Origin: RPQJ01 sp963707145
GTDB taxonomy: Bacteria; Pseudomonadota; Gammaproteobacteria; Steroidobacterales; Steroidobacteraceae
DNA: 64,000 nt
NCBI GenBank assembly: GCA_963707145.1
Contig: CAVPOQ010000003.1
Location: 473,036 to 537,035 of the forward strand
Direction: 5' to 3'
In this document: positions 60,449 through 64,000 of the stretch, piece by piece
Layout of the letters: the number at the start of each line of letters is the position of its first letter
Position numbering within the stretch: position 1 is the first letter of the stretch
The notes under the pieces: model-generated
The model's input: only the letters and a program-made list of their open reading frames with translations
What the model was told of the DNA's origin: nothing
Database searches by the model: none
Position numbers and translations under genes: made by a program

Positions 60449-61591
60449 CTATTTCGGATACAGCCCCCGGCCACGCAATCGGTTCACCGTCCTGCGCAGG
60501 AACTGAACGAACGCATACGAATTGCGGAAATCCCGAAACGACCTCCTCGGAGTCTGCATGATCTCATCGAACTGCCGGGCGGAAAGGCCGAGCTTCTTGG
60601 CGACGTAGGCGAGGTCCTCGCGCTGCAGGTCCTCGGCGTAGGGCGGGTCCTGGATCGCGCGCAGCGCCTCCTCGCGAGTCAGCTGCCCGGCGTTGATCAG
60701 GTCGGAGAGGTGGCCGTAGCGCTTGTCGATGCCGAACTTCCTCGGCAGAACGTAACCCTGGTAGAAGCGCGTGTAGATCGACTCGTGGTGCTTGCCACCG
60801 TAGTACTTCCAGCCGAGCTTCTCATGCAGCAGCTGCATCGCTTCCTCCTTGTGGTAGTCCACGTAGTTGAGCACCGAGACGATGCGCACGCGCTTCACGA
60901 CGTTCACGTAGAACAGGAACGGCCAGCCGAAGCGCGGATAGGTCCTGAGGGGCATCGAGCCGTAGCGTCGGTGCACGTCCTTGATGTAGCGCCAGTCGGA
61001 ATGGCCGTAGGCCCAGTCCGGGACGCTGATGGACTCGGTCGTGAAATTCATGCCCGAGATGATGTAGCGGATGCCGCGCCGGCTCGCCTCCCGCCACAGC
61101 AGCGCGCTGATGGCGTGGTCCGTCGGCACCTCGCCATCGGGCGTGGATGCCTTCAGGAACGCGAGTTGCAGGTCGCGGAACTCGGGCCAGTCGATCACGT
61201 AGGTGAACAGGTCGATGCCGAGTTTCTTGAGGACGTGCTCGATGTTCTTGACCGCAAGTTCGGAGTCCCAGCCGTTGTCGAAGTGCACCGCGAGTGCACG
61301 CAGGCCCATTTCGCGGACCAGGTAGGCGACGTAGGTGCTGTCCACGCCGCCGCTCACGCCGATGATGCAGTCGTATTCGCGGTCGCGACCGGCGCGCTTG
61401 ATCTGCTCGACGATCGACTCGAGGGCGCGCCGGCCGTCCTCGCCGGTGGCCACGCGCGAGGAGCGCAACTCGTCGTAGCGCAGGCAGTGCGAGCACACTC
61501 CCGTCGCGTCGAAGGTGATCGCAGGATCACAGGCGCTGTCCATGATGCAGCGCGTGCAGCGCACGATCGTGCCAGGAGCCGGCGCGCTCAC
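60449..61591 (-). CDS. N-acetyl sugar amidotransferase (WbpG/PseA-like)
   Basis: 380 intact residues from GTG 61591 (GTGA overlap with the HisF-like gene). CTRCIMD and CSHC give a four-cysteine zinc-type site near residues 12-36; the PP-loop IIGVSGGVDSTYVAYLVRE (around residue 76-94) binds ATP. In Pseudomonas and related organisms such enzymes, with HisH- and HisF-like partners, convert an N-acetyl group of an activated sugar to an acetamidino group using ammonia from glutamine. All three partners are present here. Confidence 0.9.
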   Translation of the reverse strand: MSAPAPGTIVRCTRCIMDSACDPAITFDATGVCSHCLRYDELRSSRVATGEDGRRALESIVEQIKRAGRDREYDCIIGVSGGVDSTYVAYLVREMGLRALAVHFDNGWDSELAVKNIEHVLKKLGIDLFTYVIDWPEFRDLQLAFLKASTPDGEVPTDHAISALLWREASRRGIRYIISGMNFTTESISVPDWAYGHSDWRYIKDVHRRYGSMPLRTYPRFGWPFLFYVNVVKRVRIVSVLNYVDYHKEEAMQLLHEKLGWKYYGGKHHESIYTRFYQGYVLPRKFGIDKRYGHLSDLINAGQLTREEALRAIQDPPYAEDLQREDLAYVAKKLGLSARQFDEIMQTPRRSFRDFRNSYAFVQFLRRTVNRLRGRGLYPK

Positions 61592-62344
61592 GCGAACACC
61601 GACTCGAGTTCCCGCCGCGGCGGGTATGTGATGAGGACGGCCCTGTGCTTGCCCTGGAACACGAACATGCTCCCCGCCGCCACGGCCGACGCCCCTGATT
61701 CACGGCCTCGCGGAAGTGCGCCAGGGAGCCCGCGCCGCCGGCCGCCACGACCGGGATGCCGACCGCCTCGGAGACGCGGCGGATCAGCTCCAGGTCGTAG
61801 CCCGACTGCGTGCCGTCGCGGTTGATCGACGTGAGCAGGATCTCGCCGGCGCCCTCGTGCTCCAGGTCCTGCGCCCAGGCGACCGGATCGCGCCGCGTGT
61901 CCTGGCGCGCGCCGCCGACCCAGACGCTGTATTGCCCGCGCCAGTTTCGGCGCACGTCGATCGATGCCACCACGCTGGAACTCCCGGCGGCAGCGGCGAT
62001 TTCGCCGATCAACTGCGGCGTCCGCGCGGCCGCGGTGTTGATGACCACCTTCTCGACGCCTAGCGAGAACAGGCGCCGCGCCTGCTCCAGGGAGGTGACG
62101 CCGCCGCCGTAGGCAAACGGCATGAACGCCTCGCTCGCGATGTCGGCGAGCAGTTCGTAGTTCGGACCCTGGCCGCCAGGCGTCGCCTCGATGTCGAGGA
62201 ACACGAGTTCGTCCACTTCCTTGTCGTTGAAGATGCGCACGGCATTGATCGGGTCGCCGACGTAGCGCGGGACTCGAACCGACGGTCTTCACGAGTCCGC
62301 CGTTCGCGCAGCAGCAGGCAGGGAATGACGCGGACGTTCGGCAT
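61588..62344 (-). CDS. HisF-like cyclase subunit for sugar amidination, frameshifted
   Basis: ATG 62344 overlaps the HisH-like stop (TGATG). MPNVRVIPCLLL starts a TIM barrel; GGLVKTV, PINAVRIFNDKEVDELVFLD, PFAYGGGVTSLEQARRLF, ASIDVRRNW and GIPVVAAGGAGSLAHF follow in family order. The frame breaks two or three times between 62320 and 62260 and once near 61700. Joined length is about 252 residues, the size of HisF. As the gene sits beside a WbpG-type amidotransferase and not among his genes, it is a specialised paralogue (HisF2 type) that passes ammonia. Confidence 0.82.
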
Positions 62345-62961
62345 CACAGCGATGCACGAAGTTGCGGAGCAGCGGCCATGCCGTAGCGATGGCTCTTCTC
62401 GGGGTGGAACTGGACGCCGCGGATGCTGCCCTGCTCGACCGCGGCAACGAATCCGAGTCCATACTGCGCGTGTGCGCGAGCCGCCTCGCTCGGCGTCGCA
62501 GACGGCGTGGTAGGAGTGCACGAAGTAGAACTCGCGCCTCGTCGCGGGATCCGTCGAGCAGCGGGCTCGGTCGCGCCAGCGTCGATGGTGCTCCAGCCCA
62601 TGTGCGGCACCCGCAGGCGGCTGTCCTCGGGAAGCCGGAAGCGCACCACGTCGCCTTGGATCCAGCCGAGGCCCGCTCGACTCGCCCTCCTCGCTGCCGG
62701 ATCCAGCAGCTGCATGCCGAGGCAGATGCCGAGCAGCGGCACGCGTTCCTCGAGAGCCATATGCCGCAGCGGCTCGACCAGGCCCCGCTCCGCAAGCGCG
62801 GCCATGCCGTGGTCGAACGCGCCGATGCCGGGCAGCACGATCTTCGTAGCTCGCACGAGCGCCTCGGGCGTGCCAACCAGCTCGGCGGCCGCGCCGACCT
62901 TGCGAAGCATGTTGAGCATCGAGCCCAAGTTGGCCACGCCGTAGTCCACGACGCTGATCAT
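62344..62961 (-). CDS. HisH-like glutamine amidotransferase subunit for sugar amidination, frameshifted
   Basis: ATG 62961 overlaps the next gene's stop. ISVVDYGVANLGSMLNMLRK opens a class I glutaminase; the nucleophile Cys is in LLGICLGMQLLD and the His/Glu pair in GVQFHPEKSHRYGM. The segment between about 62560 and 62470 is out of frame (VLLRALLP-type shadow), and the end is also uncertain: GMAAAPQLRASL in the open frame against PLLRNFVHRC, the family-typical ending, in another. It supplies ammonia to the HisF-like and WbpG-like partners. Confidence 0.82.
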   Translation of the reverse strand: MISVVDYGVANLGSMLNMLRKVGAAAELVGTPEALVRATKIVLPGIGAFDHGMAALAERGLVEPLRHMALEERVPLLGICLGMQLLDPAARRASRAGLGWIQGDVVRFRLPEDSRLRVPHMGWSTIDAGATEPAARRIPRRGASSTSCTPTTPSATPSEAARAHAQYGLGFVAAVEQGSIRGVQFHPEKSHRYGMAAAPQLRASL

Positions 62962-64000
62962 CGACTCACCGCCCCGGCCTCGTTCGTCACGGCGTCATAG
63001 AGGTCGGCATACGACCGCGCGATGCTTGCCCAGTCGAACCGACGCGCCTCGCGCACACACGACTCCCGGATGGCTGGCAGTCGATCCGCCAGCGCGGTCA
63101 CCTTCGCGGCGATGTTGGCGGGATCGTCGGGGTCCGCGGCTTCGGCGACCGTGCCCGGCTGGAAGTAGCCGTCCACCCCCTGCCCGCGACTGTGGACGAT
63201 CGGCAGGCCCTGCGAGAGCGCCTCGACGTACACCACGCCGAAGGTCTCGAGGCGGGACGGCATGACGAAGACGTCGTGCTGCCGGTAGATTTCTCGGAGA
63301 GCGGCCGGATCGTCGACGCGACCGAGCGGTCGCGCGAACGGAAATCGTCCCGAGGCGATCTGCGCCTCGACTTCGGCCGCGCCGTCACCGCCCCCGCCCA
63401 CCAGCGTGAGCACCACCCCGCGGGTCGCCGCCACGAGCGCGGCTGCCTCGATCACGCGCGGGATGTTCTTGTTGCGCGAGAAATCGCCCACGTACAGCAG
63501 CCGCAAAGTCCCCGCAGCATCTGAGGGGCGCGGCGGCGGCGGCTCCAGCCATGCTCGAGACACGCCGTTCGGAATCACGACCGACTTGCGCGCGACACTC
63601 TCTCGCATCGCGGGACCGAGCCGGTCGAGGAGCATCCGGCGGTATGCGTGACTCAGGAACACGACCCGGCTCGCCCGCGAAAGGACTCGGTCGCGGACGC
63701 GATTAAGGTCGGGGCGGTACTTCATGAACGCATTCAGGTCCGTATTGCGCACCGCGACCACGTAGGGAACGCCGCTCGATTCCTGCACTTTGAGCGCGAC
63801 GGCACCGTCGCTGTAGAGGAAGTGGGCGTGCACCAGCCGGATGCCGGAGAGGTCGATTCGCGAGGACAGGTCGCGGGTCACGCGCCGGACCTTCGAGCGG
63901 ACAGCAGCAGGCGGTGCCGCGGCGCGAGCACCTTGCGGAAATGGCACGGCACCCGCGCCAGCCCCGGCGCCGTCCACTCCGCCTCGCGCTGCGACCGAAC
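62958..64000 (-). CDS. Glycosyltransferase family 4 (5' end off the window), frameshifted
   Basis: The gene reads in from the right edge and stops at TGA 62958. IRLVHAHFLYSDGAVALKV, VRNTDLNAFMKYRP, VIPNGVSRAWLEP, LLYVGDFSRNKNI and VMPSRLETFGVVYVEALSQG (with ExxxxxxEAL donor signature) place it in GT4. In the last ~100 bases the sensible coding is in another frame (REAEWTAPGLARVPCHFRKV), so an indel near 63900 is likely. Confidence 0.82.
   Translation of the reverse strand, partial: SVAARGGVDGAGAGAGAVPFPQGARAAAPPAAVRSKVRRVTRDLSSRIDLSGIRLVHAHFLYSDGAVALKVQESSGVPYVVAVRNTDLNAFMKYRPDLNRVRDRVLSRASRVVFLSHAYRRMLLDRLGPAMRESVARKSVVIPNGVSRAWLEPPPPRPSDAAGTLRLLYVGDFSRNKNIPRVIEAAALVAATRGVVLTLVGGGGDGAAEVEAQIASGRFPFARPLGRVDDPAALREIYRQHDVFVMPSRLETFGVVYVEALSQGLPIVHSRGQGVDGYFQPGTVAEAADPDDPANIAAKVTALADRLPAIRESCVREARRFDWASIARSYADLYDAVTNEAGAVSR

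Overview
The window is high-GC DNA (by eye well above 65%), with tightly packed genes, many GTG/TTG starts and many 4-base stop/start overlaps. The gene content (exosortase A exopolysaccharide system with its PrsK/PrsR regulators, a proteobacterial-type gltX, tRNAs with encoded CCA) points to a Gram-negative gamma- or betaproteobacterium. Almost the whole window is devoted to making and exporting extracellular or surface polysaccharide.

Layout. (1) 1-12.3 kb, left flank: a glycosyltransferase cut by the window edge; a secreted RTX plus kelch-like protein (plus strand); a minus-strand operon running ACP, two exosortase-A-associated hydrolases, two sulfotransferases, an ATP-grasp protein and a secreted TPR protein (9132 down to 3463); and a plus-strand pair, ATP-grasp plus asparagine-synthase-like (9309-12307). 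(2) 12.3-37.4 kb, core: an uninterrupted minus-strand exosortase A (XrtA/PEP-CTERM) locus. It reads, from its promoter side, initiating sugar transferase, PrsK kinase, PrsR sigma-54 activator, PrsT TPR lipoprotein, export lipoprotein, chain-length protein, tyrosine kinase, outer-membrane barrel, deacetylase, FemAB-like, sugar transferase 1, XrtA-EpsI, sugar transferase 2, amidotransferase, two glycosyltransferases, O-ligase-like protein and a second deacetylase. (3) 37.6-42.7 kb, junction: tRNA-Glu, tRNA-Ala, a second kelch-like secreted protein, a cyclic-di-GMP-I (GEMM) riboswitch controlling a lipoprotein, gltX, tRNA-Val and a YdcF-like protein. (4) 42.7-64 kb: a second, Wzx-type polysaccharide locus, all minus strand, with a complete GDP-L-fucose route (ManC, ManB, Gmd, Fcl), Ugd, WecB, a WbpM-type dehydratase, FkbM methyltransferase, flippase, aminotransferase plus NeuD-type acetyltransferase plus PglC-type transferase, glycosyltransferases and the WbpG/HisH/HisF-type sugar amidination trio.

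How it works together. The core locus should start a lipid-linked glycan (TIGR03013-type transferase), extend it, control its length (Wzz-like plus BY-kinase), export it (Wza-like lipoprotein plus OM barrel), modify it (deacetylases, amidotransferase, probably sulfotransferases) and sort PEP-CTERM proteins with XrtA. No PEP-CTERM substrate lies in the window. The second locus supplies GDP-fucose and UDP-sugar precursors and an amidino-sugar for a flippase-dependent glycan. The riboswitch links the junction to c-di-GMP, the usual biofilm signal.

Data caution: about 40 apparent frameshifts break otherwise well-conserved genes, concentrated at 3.5-15 kb and 50-64 kb, one of them at an 8-G run. 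This looks like uncorrected indel error. Genes marked as frameshifted are therefore annotated as whole genes, and coordinates of the breaks are approximate.
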